This document shows positions 45,346 to 56,350 of a stretch of DNA of 64,000 nt, in pieces; positions within the stretch are counted from its first letter, which is position 1; each line of letters begins with the position of its first letter. The position numbers and the translations under genes are program-made. Source of the DNA: Taudactylus pleione (lineage: Eukaryota; Chordata; Amphibia; Anura; Myobatrachidae); contig JAUIMM010000484.1 of the NCBI GenBank assembly GCA_031769625.1, forward strand, positions 6,173,501 to 6,237,500, given 5' to 3'. The notes beneath the pieces are model-generated. The model had not been told where the DNA came from, did not search any database, and saw nothing but the letters and a program-made list of their open reading frames with translations.

Positions 45346-45936
45346 TGTATTGTTTACCTAAAATACACAATAGTCTTGTTAAACCCCCAGTGAGGCCAAT
45401 CATATTGGCCAGGGATTCTTTGTACAGCTCTATATTAACATTTTTGAATCACTTCTTACAGCCTTGTATTCAGGCTGAACCATCTTATTTGCAAGATATT
45501 ACTGCATTGTTGAACAAATTAGAAAACCTTGGCACATTACCTCCTGATGTTTGGCTGTGTACTCTGGACATTACCAGCCTCTATACCAGCATCCCACACA
45601 CAGAAGGCATTTTGGCGACTAAGCAACTATTGGAAGTAAACGAGTTATATAGGGGTCTGAAGATTGAATTCTTCCTACAACTCCTTGAATTGACACTCAC
45701 TAGAAACTACTTTATTTTTAACGTGAATTCTTCCTATAGTGTGCAATGGGCTCTAACATCGCACCCTTGTTCGCTAATGCGTATATGTTCTCAGTGGAAC
45801 AGTCGTTATTTTTCCAGTCCAGAGATGGGTCCGGGAAATCACTTTTACACTCGCTACATCGATGATGTGCAGCTTCTTTGGAGAGGTACAGAAAAATCAT
45901 TCAAATCTCATTTGGATAGAGTGAATAAGATACAAT
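45345..45936 (+). pseudogene. PLE reverse transcriptase core
   Basis: This would copy element RNA, priming at nicked DNA. YCLPKIHNSLVKPPVRPI opens the core; CTLDITSLYTSIPH holds the first catalytic Asp; LTRNYFIFN follows. Near 45745 the reading shifts by one base through MGSNIAPLFANAYM and shifts back before YTRYIDDVQLLW, where YIDD at 45855-45866 is the catalytic box. It stops where the MITE enters after K-I-Q; the same codons continue on the far side (C-P-I-K-F). Confidence 0.9.
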
Positions 45937-46536
45937 GGCCCTCATTCAGAGCCGCTCGTTAGCGGCAGTACGCTCGTTCCGAGCGATGTTTGCACATCTG
46001 CGCATGCGTACGGTTTTTAGTACGCATGCGTGAACCAGTCAGTGCGGTCAAAAATCGTTTGTACGCTATATAGCGAGTGCCTGCTATTTTGAGTGACAGA
46101 ATGAGGCGTATGTGGGTGGTAACAGGGGAAGGTGCTTGAAAATGGGGAGTGGAGATCCGAACGCAGGCGTGCTTAAAGGTCAAAACGGGCGTATTATGGG
46201 TGTGCATAATTAATTCAGCAGCGTCATTGACCACGTCACTGGGTTATTTTATAGCCAGAACTGCTCGCAAATTTGTGGTAGCAAACACCAACCACAAGAA
46301 TAGCGAGCAGTTCATACACTGGTCGATGTACTCGATTAATCTAATAAATAGCGGACATGACGTAGGATGCGAGCGGCCAGGGGGCGTTTTTAACAAATAA
46401 ACGAGCGTATGTTTTGCTCGCTCGTTCAGACTTAGAGGCGTGAACAAACTACAATTTGCGAACGGATCATTTGAATAGCCACCCCTTGTTTTTGAACGAA
46501 CGACCGCAAATAGCGAACGGCTCTGAATCAGGCCCT
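45937..46536. mobile_element. 600-bp MITE, copy 1 (inside PLE)
   Basis: Ends GGCCCTCATTCAGAGCCG and GGCTCTGAATCAGGCCC. The interrupted PLE codons show the flanking duplication is short, AT or AAT/TAT, which fits PIF/Harbinger. It carries many 'cgctcgttagcgg'-like inverted motifs and no coding sequence. Copy 2 at 48765-49363 is nearly identical. Confidence 0.85.
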
Positions 46537-46997
46537 ATGTCCCATTAAATTCATTTATATGATGAGCCACACAAGTGTACATTTTCTTGGTGTAGAAATG
46601 AAAGTAACAAATCATAGGATATATTCCTCCATTTTTGTCAAGCCCACAGATCGGAATACACGCCTAGCAGCCCAAAGTCATCATACCCTTGCCCTCAAAA
46701 GAGGCCTACCTTATCTCAGTTATTAAGGGTAAAGAGAAATACCAGCACTGAGTCTGAATTGGAACCAAGTATGGATCAAATGTTAGACAAGTACAAACAA
46801 AGGGGATATTCTTTGTTGAAAGCTGCTAACAAGGTTAACAATACTCCACGTGCAAATATGCTTTTGAAATCAGCATCTAAGGTGGATAAAAACAAATATT
46901 GGTTACACTGGATAAACAAGTACAACACTGCAGATGAAATTATTTCATCCACATCCAAAAATCTCTGGCCATTGATCCAGCAGGAAAAAGATCTTTA
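46537..46997 (+). pseudogene. PLE post-RT connector
   Basis: Immediately right of the MITE: VHFLGVEMKV and FVKPTDRNTR, the PLE 'lYrKpTDrN' segment after the RT, then a broken stretch and the frame 46759-46998 (DKYKQRGYSLLKAANKVNN). This links RT and endonuclease. Confidence 0.82.
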
Positions 46998-47001
46998 AAG
47001 G

Positions 47002-47460
47002 TTGAAATATACTAACATCACATTCTGCTATACCAGAGGACAGAATCTACGGGACTGGGTGGTGAGAACAGACATCTCTAAAAGAAGAGCACCAAATATT
47101 CAGTTGATACCAGGCGGGTGTTATAAGTGCCTTGGCTGCACTACGTGCAGCTACATGATCCAATCTAAAATATTTTTTCATCCCCATTCTGGATGAAAAT
47201 ATCGGATCAAATATCCGTTAATGTGCACAAGGACCTATGTAGTGTATCTTACCAAATGCCCATGTGGACTTTGCTGCATAGGCAAAACTATAAGATCATT
47301 TAGAGAACGAATGGGCCAACACCAGTCTGCCATTCCGGCTGTACTTAACAATAAGGAAGTTGACCAACCAGTTGCAAGCACTTTGCTTCAGCCAAACACA
47401 GCCTCTCATCATTGAAATATGTCATTATTGATCAGGCTCAGAAAGATATCCAGGGAGGAG
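47002..47460 (+). pseudogene. PLE GIY-YIG endonuclease
   Basis: The frame 47002-47196 holds QNLRDWVVRT and GCYKCLGCTTC, the cysteine motif before the nuclease. After one stop, 47221-47415 gives TYVVYLTKCPCGLCCIGKT, IRSFRERMGQH. The second Tyr of GIY-YIG is replaced by Cys (CIG), unlike the copy at 1473, so the nuclease is probably inactive even aside from the stop. Confidence 0.87.
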
Positions 47461-47510
47461 GTAGAGGAAAAAACCTGCTGAAATTGTAAGCTCACTGGAT
47501 CTTTAAAATG

Positions 47511-48035
47511 GACACTGTAAAACCTAGTGGATTATCCTTTAACATATTCTTATAAATAGTTCTTCATCAGTATAGCCTCCTTGCTAATATATTCTTTTCC
47601 ATATGATGTTTGAGACATGATAATTTGAATTTATGATATATGTAGATTTATGTAGATTTCTATTTATGATATATGTAGATTTCTACTATATAACTTTTGC
47701 TTTATCTGTTGCTTACCGTATGTTGTTTAGTAGTGCCGATATACATCTATCGTATAGATCTTGTCAGTAATATTTTTCCCTTCAGATTTGTGTATATATA
47801 TATTTTTTGCACTTTGGATTGTCATTTATTTCTTTGTGGAGACCAGTGTCCTTGCCTTCACTTCCGGTCCTTAGGCCACTGTGATGACGCGATTACCGCT
47901 ACTCCGGATGTGACATGGATGCGGAGGTGCAGTGAGCCCCGGGACTCTTTCATGGCGCAGTTGCAAGGATGACCTTCCGGTGGGGCGGCTCTATGTAGGT
48001 AAGCTGTTTGTACTGTTTATTTGTTGTTTGTCTAT
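47511..48035. other. PLE 3' tail and possible next leader
   Basis: No coding similarity. 47840-48000 is GC-richer and ends in 'tctatgtaggtaagctg', a splice-donor-like sequence as seen in PLE leaders. Confidence 0.35.
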
Positions 48036-48066
48036 CTTGATAAAGGAGAAATATCTGAAATGTCGT
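48036..48066 (+). other. Hammerhead-like relic 3' of the PLE
   Basis: 'cttgataaaggagaaatatc' followed by 'tgaaatgtcg': a TTGATAA box, a short AGA/TCT stem and a GAAA box. Two hammerhead core bases deviate. Position downstream of a PLE fits a neighbouring PLE terminal repeat. Confidence 0.38.
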
Positions 48067-48328
48067 TTTGATACAAAATTTGTGTTGGCGTTGTACTTTG
48101 TGAAGTCCGCATGAGTGCCGCCATCACTACCTGCCTCTATATATATGTATATATATATATATATATATTTATTTATATATTTATTTAGTATGTCGTGGTC
48201 AGTCTTGGCCCTAAGGTGTTGCTATAGAGAATGTTTTCTTATGCTGCAAAACCCAGGCAGGAGTGTGTTATCGGGTTTACTGTACATCATATTGTACCTA
48301 GAGTATTTGCAGATGTGCTTCACTAAAG

Positions 48329-48650
48329 TTAAGTACACACTATACAATATATATTGTATTATATATTATTCCGACGTGGATCAGAACAATATATTGTACA
48401 GATCATGTACTGTGTGCACCCGATTATGCGTGCACGATGATCGTTCATTGCATTGTCCCATCTGCTGTGTTACACAGTAGATGGGATGATGCAATGAATG
48501 ACCCGTTGCTGTTACATGCAAATTGTAACGACACATGTGACACATACACCGGATCATGCAGAGTGTTTGCAGTGCGTGATGTATCGTTACATCACATTGC
48601 GCAGTCGGTGGTATCACACATCATATAGTGTGTACTGTGTACCCAGTTTA
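48329..48650. mobile_element. MITE with AGTACACACTATA ends
   Basis: About 320 bp; left 'aagtacacactata' and right 'tatagtgtgtactgtgtac' are inverted. Rich in short internal palindromes (gttcattgcattgtcccatc / gatgggatgatgcaatgaat). The short frames here are incidental. A (TA)n tract lies just before at 48140-48170. Confidence 0.65.
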
Positions 48651-48764
48651 AGCATTTATGGTTACAGTTGGAGTGCACAGTTCTCTCAAGAGGGGACATT
48701 CTTCTATTTTTTCATTGGGTCATGCTTGTGACTGCAGTACCTAGTTGCTGCGGCATTGAACTTT

Positions 48765-49363
48765 GGCCCTCATTCAGAGCCGCTCGTTAGCGGCTGTACG
48801 CTCGTTCCGAGCGATGTTTGCACATCTGCGCATGCGTACGCGTTTTAGTACGCATGCGCGAACCAGTCAGTGCGGCCGAAAATCCTTTGTACGCTATATA
48901 GCGAGTGCCTGCTATTTTGAGTGACAGAATGAGGCGTATGTGGGTGGTAACAGGGGAAGGTGCTTGAAAATGGGGAGTGGAGATCCGAACGCAGGCGTGC
49001 TTAAAGGTCAAAGCGGGCGTTTTATGGGTGTGTATATTTAAAACAGCAGCGTCATTGACCACGTCACTGGGTTATTTTATAGCCAGAACTGCACGCAAAT
49101 TTGTGGTAGCAAACACCAACCACAAGAATAGCGAGCAGTTCATACGCTGGTCGATGTACTCGATTAATCTAATAAATAGCGGACATGACGTAGGATGCGA
49201 GCGGCCAGGGGGCGTTTTTAACAAATAAACGAGCGTATGTTTTGCACGCTCGTTCAGACTTAGAGGTGTGGACAGACAGCAATGTGCGTACGGATCATTT
49301 GAATAGCCACCCCTTGTTTTTAAACGAACGACCGCAAATAGCGAACGGCTCTGAATGAGGGCC
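48765..49363. mobile_element. 600-bp MITE, copy 2
   Basis: 599 bp, ends GGCCCTCATTCAGAGCCG and CGGCTCTGAATGAGGGCC; very similar to copy 1 with scattered CpG-type changes. Flanks TTT/TTA fit a 3-bp duplication. Confidence 0.87.
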
Positions 49364-50279
49364 TTAGTCTGAACTGTAATCACAGGGCTGAGGAAAGCTC
49401 TGTCAGCAACTGATGATGGATGAATTCTTAACATTGCTGCTGTTGTTAACAGTTATACTGGTGCATTTCTTGTCTATTGAAGCCATAAATCTGGTTGTAT
49501 CTATAATCGGTGCAGTGCTCACGGGCTCTTGTGTTTAGGGCGTTCAGCCTGCACCCATTTATTATGCTTACCATTTGGCCAGCGCTGCAGAAATACTTTT
49601 TTGGAGATATGTTCATCACTGGGAAAATGCTGCCAGTGACATTTTCTCGAAGATAAACACATGCACAGTAGACTGTGAAACAGTGACATCTTCTCAGCAC
49701 ATGCACCACCATGAGGAGGGGGTGGACAGAGATTGCACAAGTGCCCCATTCTATGATAAAACACCACTTCCGTAAATGTCTTGTGACCTGTCAGGCTGTC
49801 GTCAGCCCATCGCCTGCAGATGGTCAGAGCAGTTGAAGACGTCTACTGGTGACCAAAAGAGGACAAATGAGCTGTCAATGTGTGACAGCAAGAACTATAT
49901 GAGCTTGTAGGTCAGTGTTTGTAGGTAACCCCAGTGTTATCGGGCTCTGGAACTGAAATAAAAGACATCTCTCTCTACAAAACCATGTTTGTGCTCTTTA
50001 TTGTGATAAGTGAATTTAAACTTTAAACTTCAATGTGCTATATTAGCTGTTTGATTTGAAAACAGTTATTAAAATTTTTACATTTTAAAACGTTAATTTA
50101 AAATGTAGCAATTTAAGCTTCTACAATCAGGTAAAACAATAAGTATAGCTTTTTTAACATCTTACATTAAATGACACACATGGTGGTTGAAACACAACAA
50201 ATGTAATATGTTCAAGACTGATTTGACCACAACATTGAGCTCGTCAAACCGGGTTAGTTGTATCCAGTTTCGAACTGGC
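49364..50279. other. Unassigned; contains a polyadenylation-like signal
   Basis: 'ggaactgaaataaaagacat' at about 49950 is a plus-strand AATAAA followed by 'ctctctctac', as at the end of a transcript or an LTR R region. Upstream frames (49575-49775) lack recognisable domains. Nature unknown. Confidence 0.3.
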
Positions 50280-50282
50280 TAA

Positions 50283-50627
50283 TGGTGCATACACACTGGG
50301 CGATAAAGTGGACGACTGATCGTTATAGTTCAGTCGTCCACTTTATCATCCATTTTTAACCACAAAACGATGAACGATAACAACGACACACGTTCACGCC
50401 GGTCGTTTGTAATCATCGTTCATCGGGCTGACTTGCAGGCCAAGCTGACGACCTCGTCAGGAAGCTGCATGTTGGGGAATGGGGGAGAGAGCCCGGCGCT
50501 GAATGATATCGTTAATGATATCGTTCAGCAGCTGTGCTCAATGTCATGAACGACATTGAGCACAGCCTGCCGGGGACACACTACACGATATCACTCAGGG
50601 AGCATATCGTGTAGTGTGTACGCACCA
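50283..50627. mobile_element. Harbinger-type MITE, TGGTGCATACACAC ends
   Basis: 345 bp; ends TGGTGCATACACACTGG and AGTGTGTACGCACCA, flanked by TAA (50280-50282, 50628-50630). Internal 'gataaagtggacgac' inverted motifs. A relative is at 60186-60541. Confidence 0.88.
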
Positions 50628-50687
50628 TAAGATAGGTTAAAGATCTCTATTCACAACAAAACTTTTACAAATATTTGTCAGTTAATT

Positions 50688-50852
50688 CAGAGGTTCCCAA
50701 ACTCCGCTATTACAGTCCAAGTTTTAAGGATATCTATGCTTGAGCACAGGTGACTTACTTAGTACCTCAGTCAATTTGAGTCAATCTGGACTCAAGCATG
50801 GATATCGTTAAAACTTGAACTACGGTATAATGGTGGAGTTTGGGAGACTCTA
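50688..50852. mobile_element. hAT MITE, CAGAGGTTCCCAAAC ends
   Basis: 165 bp; ends CAGAGGTTCCCAAACTCC and GGAGTTTGGGAGACTCTA, flanked by AGTTAATT and AGTTAAGT (7 of 8 identical), the hAT 8-bp duplication. Confidence 0.83.
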
Positions 50853-50860
50853 AGTTAAGT

Positions 50861-52922
50861 GGTTCAAGTTGTAGTTACATTGGTGATATACTGTAGTAAC
50901 CTTTGGTGGCCACAATGGGCACTCACATGTCTAACTCTGGTAGCAGTTAGAAATAAAACAAGAAGTGGATACACATATCTACAACCCAGCAGAGGTAGCA
51001 GTGAATACAATTTTTACATGTCACAATTTGAAGCCATCCACTTCAATGGAGCATGATCACTCTGATATAGCACAATATTTTACATAGGGTATTCTATCTG
51101 CAATGCATTGGGAACACTGACAGCATGAAACACACACGGTTAATATAAGTCTTAAAAGATGAAATACGTTGTGCTACATATTTCACTAAAATAGGAGGGA
51201 AAGCTTTTGCCTCTACATGATATTCGCCTTTGAAAGCTGTAACCTGTGAAGATTAAAAGATGCTTTCAAGATGTGTCCACGGTTCCACATCCCTTCACAT
51301 CTGTGTATCTTTCTACGTCACAAGACACTGATCCAAGTTCCTATAAACCATCTCTCCATGACCTTCAGCTGCAGAAATTATCTCTACATGTATCATGAAT
51401 CTAACATACTGTATCTTGAAAACCTGGAGCCTGATATAATCCATACTGCACTGTACATGTTGATAACACCTTTTAAAAGTAGGAAAAGGATAATGATCAA
51501 TTTATATCAAAAGTAAATGTGTCACCAGCAGGGTAAAACAATCAGCATATAAAATACAGTCTTGAAATCCAGTTTCTAAAACAAGCTCGGTTCCAGGCAT
51601 CAAGTATAACATCCTCCTATGTGTTCTCGTCTTTTTTTTCTATTCACTTTCAGCCTTGCTCGGTTGTGCTGTAAATGTCATTATATATGGATGACTACCT
51701 ACGGCTGATTTATGCAATACCTCTTTTTTATGCCAGGAGAAGAAATACTATGACAATTAAAGCTAGACCTGAATAGAGCCATAATTATGCAGATGGTTGA
51801 CCTGCTGTATTTTCAGAATTATTTATTTACCCTGAAGAAGAGTTTAAGAGAATCATGTATTATTTAAGAGTCACTGTGTGTGGGGGGGTTGTAGATGTTG
51901 AGACTACAGGGTAAGGACTGAATTCTTTGTAACCTTTTTCATGTCTGAGATGTTTCAAGTTTATTAACCTGATACTTGGATCACTGGTGATTTTTCAATC
52001 AGAAAAAACTGCACAGTAAATTGTGAATACATATTATGCACATGGGGACTCTCTAATAAATCTTTTTTTTCATCTACATTTATATATAGATCTTGCACCC
52101 ATGACCAGGATTTGTGCCTAGTTTCAATGACTTTTTGATAATGTAAATTTAATGTATGAACTGCAGTAATATTTACAACTAGAATCCTGGCTGCTTTTCT
52201 ATACAGGATGCTATCACTATATTTCGAAAAACTGGATATAAATGTATATGTACTTATATGTTGGAGATAAGAAGTAGTGAGTGCATAAGGGACTACATAT
52301 TGGTCTATTAGAAGACTATACTGGGTAACTCTATTTAAGCAATTACCAGGTATCATATATTTTCTTACTATGGATTATATACAGAGAGTTGCCTATTTAC
52401 TTGAACATGATCTGCTGCCTATACTACTGAGTATTAACACTCAGTAATACCATACTATTTATTATTCATATTTTCGCTGTATCATCGTTTGATACTTTTT
52501 TATGTGTTGTAATTGTTTGTTGTTAAGATCATTTTAACATACATAATAAAAGTTATATTTTAATATCTTGTCAAAGAGTGCCCCCAGCAAAGATGAGAGT
52601 TCCTTTTCTTCTTTTGTATTCTTAACATGTAGTATTGTAGTCTTAAAGACATGTACTCTCAGGGGAGCACCTCCACATGAGTGACTATATTGTTTATTCA
52701 TAATAGTAATTCCCTCTGCAATTGTTGATAACTATAGCATTATTACATATAAATTGATATACATTTTGGATCAGTTCCAACCCACCTATGCACAGGTCTC
52801 CCAGCTTTTCCCTGATTTCACTGTAAACCTGCTTTTCTATACAGTAAAACCTCCAAAAAGCAAGCGGTGAAATAGCAAGTCAGGGGTGCAGGTCCCCGTT
52901 ATTGCAGACCCTCTAACATGAC
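50861..52922. other. No recognised feature; possibly single-copy
   Basis: No repeat or protein similarity recognised. The minus-strand frame 51964-52356 (130 residues) has no domain I can name and is AT-rich; likely chance. Confidence 0.4.
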
Positions 52923-53214
52923 CAGAGCCGTAACTAGACTTTTTGGTGCCCTGTGCCAGAAAGAGCATTGGTGCCCACCTCATTTTTCAAAGGGACATAA
53001 TGCTCCTAAAAAAGGGGAATGGCTTCATGGGAAAGGGCCAGGGAAGAGATAGGGGAGGCCAGGAGATATTGTACCTGATGAAATGGGTCATGTTTGAGGG
53101 TCTGTTATTGTCTGCAAGCATCTTCCCTCACCTTGTACCTCTGCAGCAATGTAATCTCTGCTGGAGAAGTCAGAAGGATATTGAAGGCATAACACTTCAG
53201 GCTTCACTGTGTTG
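52923..53214 (+). repeat. CAGAGCCGTAACTAG-started repeat fragment
   Basis: Starts CAGAGCCGTAACTAGAC, then 'tttttggtgccctgtgcc', 'ggtgcccacctcat'. Same start style as 7746 and 35475 but different body; no right end or target duplication found. Confidence 0.45.
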
Positions 53215-53434
53215 AAAGTACTGAGAGGATACTGATTAGTTATCTGATTAAGAATCTCAGTACAGGATGTGTGGTTGCTAGTGATGTGTCACAGGAAGTG
53301 ACCTCACATTTGTTGTCTCCTGCCCCGAAAGTTTGCCCACAGTGGCCATGTTGTATATGCGTTCATGAGTAAAGTACATGCTTGCAGCAACTTCGGTGTC
53401 AGCTAGTTTCTCACTCATTCCACACAATTCTACA
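53215..53434 (+). repeat. LTR end of a second Ty3/gypsy relic
   Basis: The LTR is recognised by its 3' limit: '...caattctaca' followed directly by the tRNA-type primer site. Its 5' limit is not defined and 53215 is only an estimate. 'gagtaaagtac' may be a decayed AATAAA. Confidence 0.55.
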
Positions 53435-53452
53435 TGGTGTCAGAGGAGTGGA
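53435..53452 (+). other. Primer-binding site
   Basis: 'tggtgtcagaggagtgga' right after an LTR-like CA end matches the common retroelement primer site TGGTGTCAGAAGTGG, with one clear change. Confidence 0.65.
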
Positions 53453-53469
53453 AGTGAGGGCACAGGGTC

Positions 53470-53660
53470 TCTACAGGATCGTTCCATTTGTTTTTGATGA
53501 AAATATTGTGGATGTCTGGCTGAAGTTCCACAGAATGGCATATTTACTGCTATACTGGTCTGTCTGATTAGTCAAAAAAGAGTACACTTATACACTGCTG
53601 AATCTGATTGGTACAGAGGCAATGGACAGTCATTTGCCACATGGCTCAAGCTGCTTGCAA
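53470..53660 (+). pseudogene. gag relic of the second gypsy element
   Basis: In frame 53382-53567: VPFVFDENIVDVWLKFHRMA, then LLLYWSV and, after a stop, KKEYTYTLLNLIGTEAMD. This resembles the start of gypsy gag proteins (a W-x-x-F segment then LL-x-x-IG-x-EA). Most of gag is gone. Confidence 0.55.
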
Positions 53661-54185
53661 TAAAGTGTGATTACAGTGGACTTATAGTACATACAATCTC
53701 ATTTGGGACAGTATTGTCTGTGAGATTCACAACTCTGTAATATGCATATACCTTCTAATAGAAAAGAGACTGACATTAAAATCTGCTGTTCATATATGTT
53801 TATTACATAAATAGGAGAGTTAAAGTGGAGAGACATTCATTACTGACCAATCAACTCCTAGCTGTCCTTTTTCTAACACATCTGTAAGATGGCACTAAGG
53901 AGCTGATTGGTTGGTACTTTATCTATACTTTATCGATATTCAAGACTTAGTACATTTCCCCCACAGTCTGATAAGAGCACACAAGACTTAAATTGGGAAG
54001 CCAGTGTATGTGATATCCAGCACCAACCACAGCCACTAGAATGCTGTGCAAATTGTGGGTGTCGCTAGTTCTATGAGCACTGCAAATGCACAGCATTCAA
54101 TAAAAGTTGTAATGCTTGTGGTAAATTAAAGTATTTAGCAAAATGATGCAGGCCCACATCTAGGATTGAACACAGACAGATTTAA
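53661..54185. other. No recognised feature within the gypsy relic
   Basis: Presumably decayed internal sequence or a further insertion; nothing recognisable. Confidence 0.35.
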
Positions 54186-54410
54186 TTCACAAGATAGACA
54201 CCCCACCACACATAGTGAACACCACTGACTCCACATTAGAAGTCTCAGGAGCAAGAGTGTAGACCTCAGGAATGAGAAGGGTGAAATATCTACCTCTATC
54301 ACTAAAAGAGACCCAAGACATCATCAAAATAAAAATTGACACTGATATCAAATGTAATGTCATGTCAGTGGACCTCCTCCACAACACAATTCCAAAATTT
54401 CTAATTGACC
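54186..54410 (+). pseudogene. Possible Penelope-like RT fragment
   Basis: Frame 54272 on: KYLPLSLKETQDIIKIKI, then IKCNVMSVDLLHNTIPKF. It resembles the PLE RT stretch 'LPSYlkDTqdfi...llvtlDv.SLYTnIPh', with the catalytic Asp region as SVDLLHNTIP. Short and without the YIDD box, so only moderately supported. Confidence 0.45.
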
Positions 54411-54986
54411 ATACACTGCAGTATGACCTACAGCGTCACAATACTTCTATGAATATTACACTGCAGTATGGCCTACAGCATCACAATACTTGTATGAATA
54501 TTACACTGGGGTACAGCACACAAAAAACTATTTTTTTTTATCTTATATTTTTAACATTTTTATTTTTTTACACTGGAGAAGAGCCCCTGGACAGACAGAG
54601 CAGAACCCCTAGATGGACACAGCCAGCAGTGTTTGGATGGATACAGCAGCCCCTGACCCTGGATGGACACAGCAGCCCCTGACCATGGATGGACACAGGA
54701 GGCCCTGCCCTGGATGGACACAGCAGCCACTGGAGGACAGAGCAGCCCTTGGATGGATATAGAACAGCCCTGACACGAACAACACAAGAGCCACCGCTGG
54801 AATGAAAAGGCACATCGACCTTTATTGAATCCAAAACCTGCAAGAATCCGACAGCAGAAAGATGACATTTTGCCTCGTTTTAGATTCTGAGTCATGTGGG
54901 AAAACCTGAGCCTGACTCGGTTACTACTTGGAATTGCCATGTTTGGGCGAGTCCCGTTCTCTGAGAACCGGACCTGCTCATCTCTA
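54411..54986. mobile_element. hAT relic related to the 2641-6834 family
   Basis: 'ggatggacacagcagcccctg' repeats (54590-54780), 'gaatccaaaacctgcaag', 'gatgacattttgcctcg', 'gagcctgactcgg' and the end 'gacctgctcatctcta' follow the order of the right-hand end of the big hAT (6290-6834). Only this end is clear; the left limit may be near 54485. A roughly 57-bp duplication at 54415-54510 precedes it. It separates gag and pol of the gypsy relic. Confidence 0.65.
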
Positions 54987-54994
54987 CTCATAAG

Positions 54995-56350
54995 GCCACA
55001 CCATCCCCACAAAATAGTGGAGAAAGTTATTGCAGACATGACTAATACAAGGATATTCACGACCATGGATGGCAAGTGTGGTTTCTGGCAGATACATCTG
55101 GTCAAATACTCCATTCTTATCACGTTCATGACTCCAATTGAAAGATATGTGTTCCTGAGAATTCCATTTGTTATTTGCACTGACAGTGAGGAATTTCAAT
55201 GCTGTGTGGATCATTTGTTTGAAGGTTCTCTGTGTAAAGTCATCTTGGATGATATGCTGGTGTGGAGTTTAACGATGTAGAAACATGACCAACATCTTTC
55301 TAAGATGCTTAAGAGAATTTACATTTTTAATATTAAGCTTAATCCTGACAGTCCTGACAAGTGCTGTTTCCAAGTTACCGAGGTTCCATATGAAAGCCAT
55401 TTGCTTACTTCATAGGGTGTAAAGCCTGAACCTGCATAGATTCTGGCTATGTAAGACATGCCTGTTCCCTTGGACAAGCACAATCTTCAGTATTTTCTGG
55501 GCACGAGGAACTCTCTCTCCAAATTTTGCAATACTGCAGTAATATCACTACTCCACTCCATTAGCTCTTCTATCTGGACTCTGAGTAGATTTTAGAGGCA
55601 CGTCATTATGCTGCCATTACCCAATTGAAGTCTGCATACCAGTCTCCATTTCAGCTGATGGCCTTGATGCTGTTTGTATCTAACAGAACAATCCAGTTGC
55701 TTATACTTCTCATGCTCTCACTGACACTGAGTCCAGGTATTCACAAGTAGAAAAAGAACTGTTGGCATTGGTGTTTTCTTTCCAGAAATTTCATGAAATC
55801 TGTCTGACATGTTCTGGTGGAGACTGACCACCAACCTATCATAGTGATCCTTTGCAAGCCTCAACACACCACCTCTGCCAGGATCCAGCATCTGATGTTG
55901 TGTTTGCAGCACTATATTATGGATGTTGATTTCAAAAGGGGTGGTGAGCTCCTTGTAGCCAATGCCCTTTTTCATGCCTTCCTTCATAATTCTCCTGTTT
56001 CTGTCAGTGATGATGATTTTGACAACATGGAAATGGACGTGTTGTCTTCTGGGTGCCTTGAGGAGCTCTGTGATGCTACACTCAAAGTAAATCTCTGCTG
56101 CAGACTTTCTCAGGTTGTTTTGGATGGATGGCTGGCCAGCTTCCTCTCATGAGTGGTCCAGGACCTGCAACCTTTTTTCCATGTGTGATGAGCTCACTCT
56201 GTGTGATGGCATCCTAAAAAGGAGTCAATGGTAAGGTCTTCCTTATGCATTGTAGGGATTTGATGCTGCTCAGTTTCACCTGAGTCATCCCGCTTTGTAA
56301 GGCTACCACGCAAAAGAAGGGCTCTTCTTGGCCATCATGTCAAGGTACCA
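54995..56350 (+). pseudogene. Second Ty3/gypsy pol relic (RT, RNase H, integrase start)
   Basis: RT begins at VEKVIADMTNTRIFTTMDGK, CGFWQIHL, ITFMTPIERYVFLRIPF, FQCCVDHLFEG and VILDDMLVW, where the box is ILDD rather than Y-x-DD. Further on, in shifting frames: LNPDSPDKC-like (55340), YTSHALTDTESRYSQVEKEL (55700-55770), TDHQPIIVI, and ARIQHLMLCLQHYIMDVDFK for RNase H. A weak integrase zinc-domain trace ends near 56350. This is a different lineage from the chromovirus at 23.8-30.4 kb and is more decayed. Confidence 0.82.

Larger units (their letters stand above)
44640..47510 (+). mobile_element. Penelope-like retroelement, nearly complete but decayed
   Basis: One PLE unit on the plus strand, carrying N-terminal region, reverse transcriptase, connector and GIY-YIG endonuclease in order, interrupted by a 600-bp MITE (45937-46536). 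No LTRs are present; PLE units often lie in tandem or inverted partial copies, and a hammerhead-like relic 3' of it (48036) may belong to a neighbouring terminal repeat. The related end at 1440-1898 is a different copy. Confidence 0.9.

Noticed and set aside
51964..52356. 130-residue minus-strand frame as a gene
   Set aside because: No domain, start context or neighbouring exon supports it; composition matches the AT-rich background.
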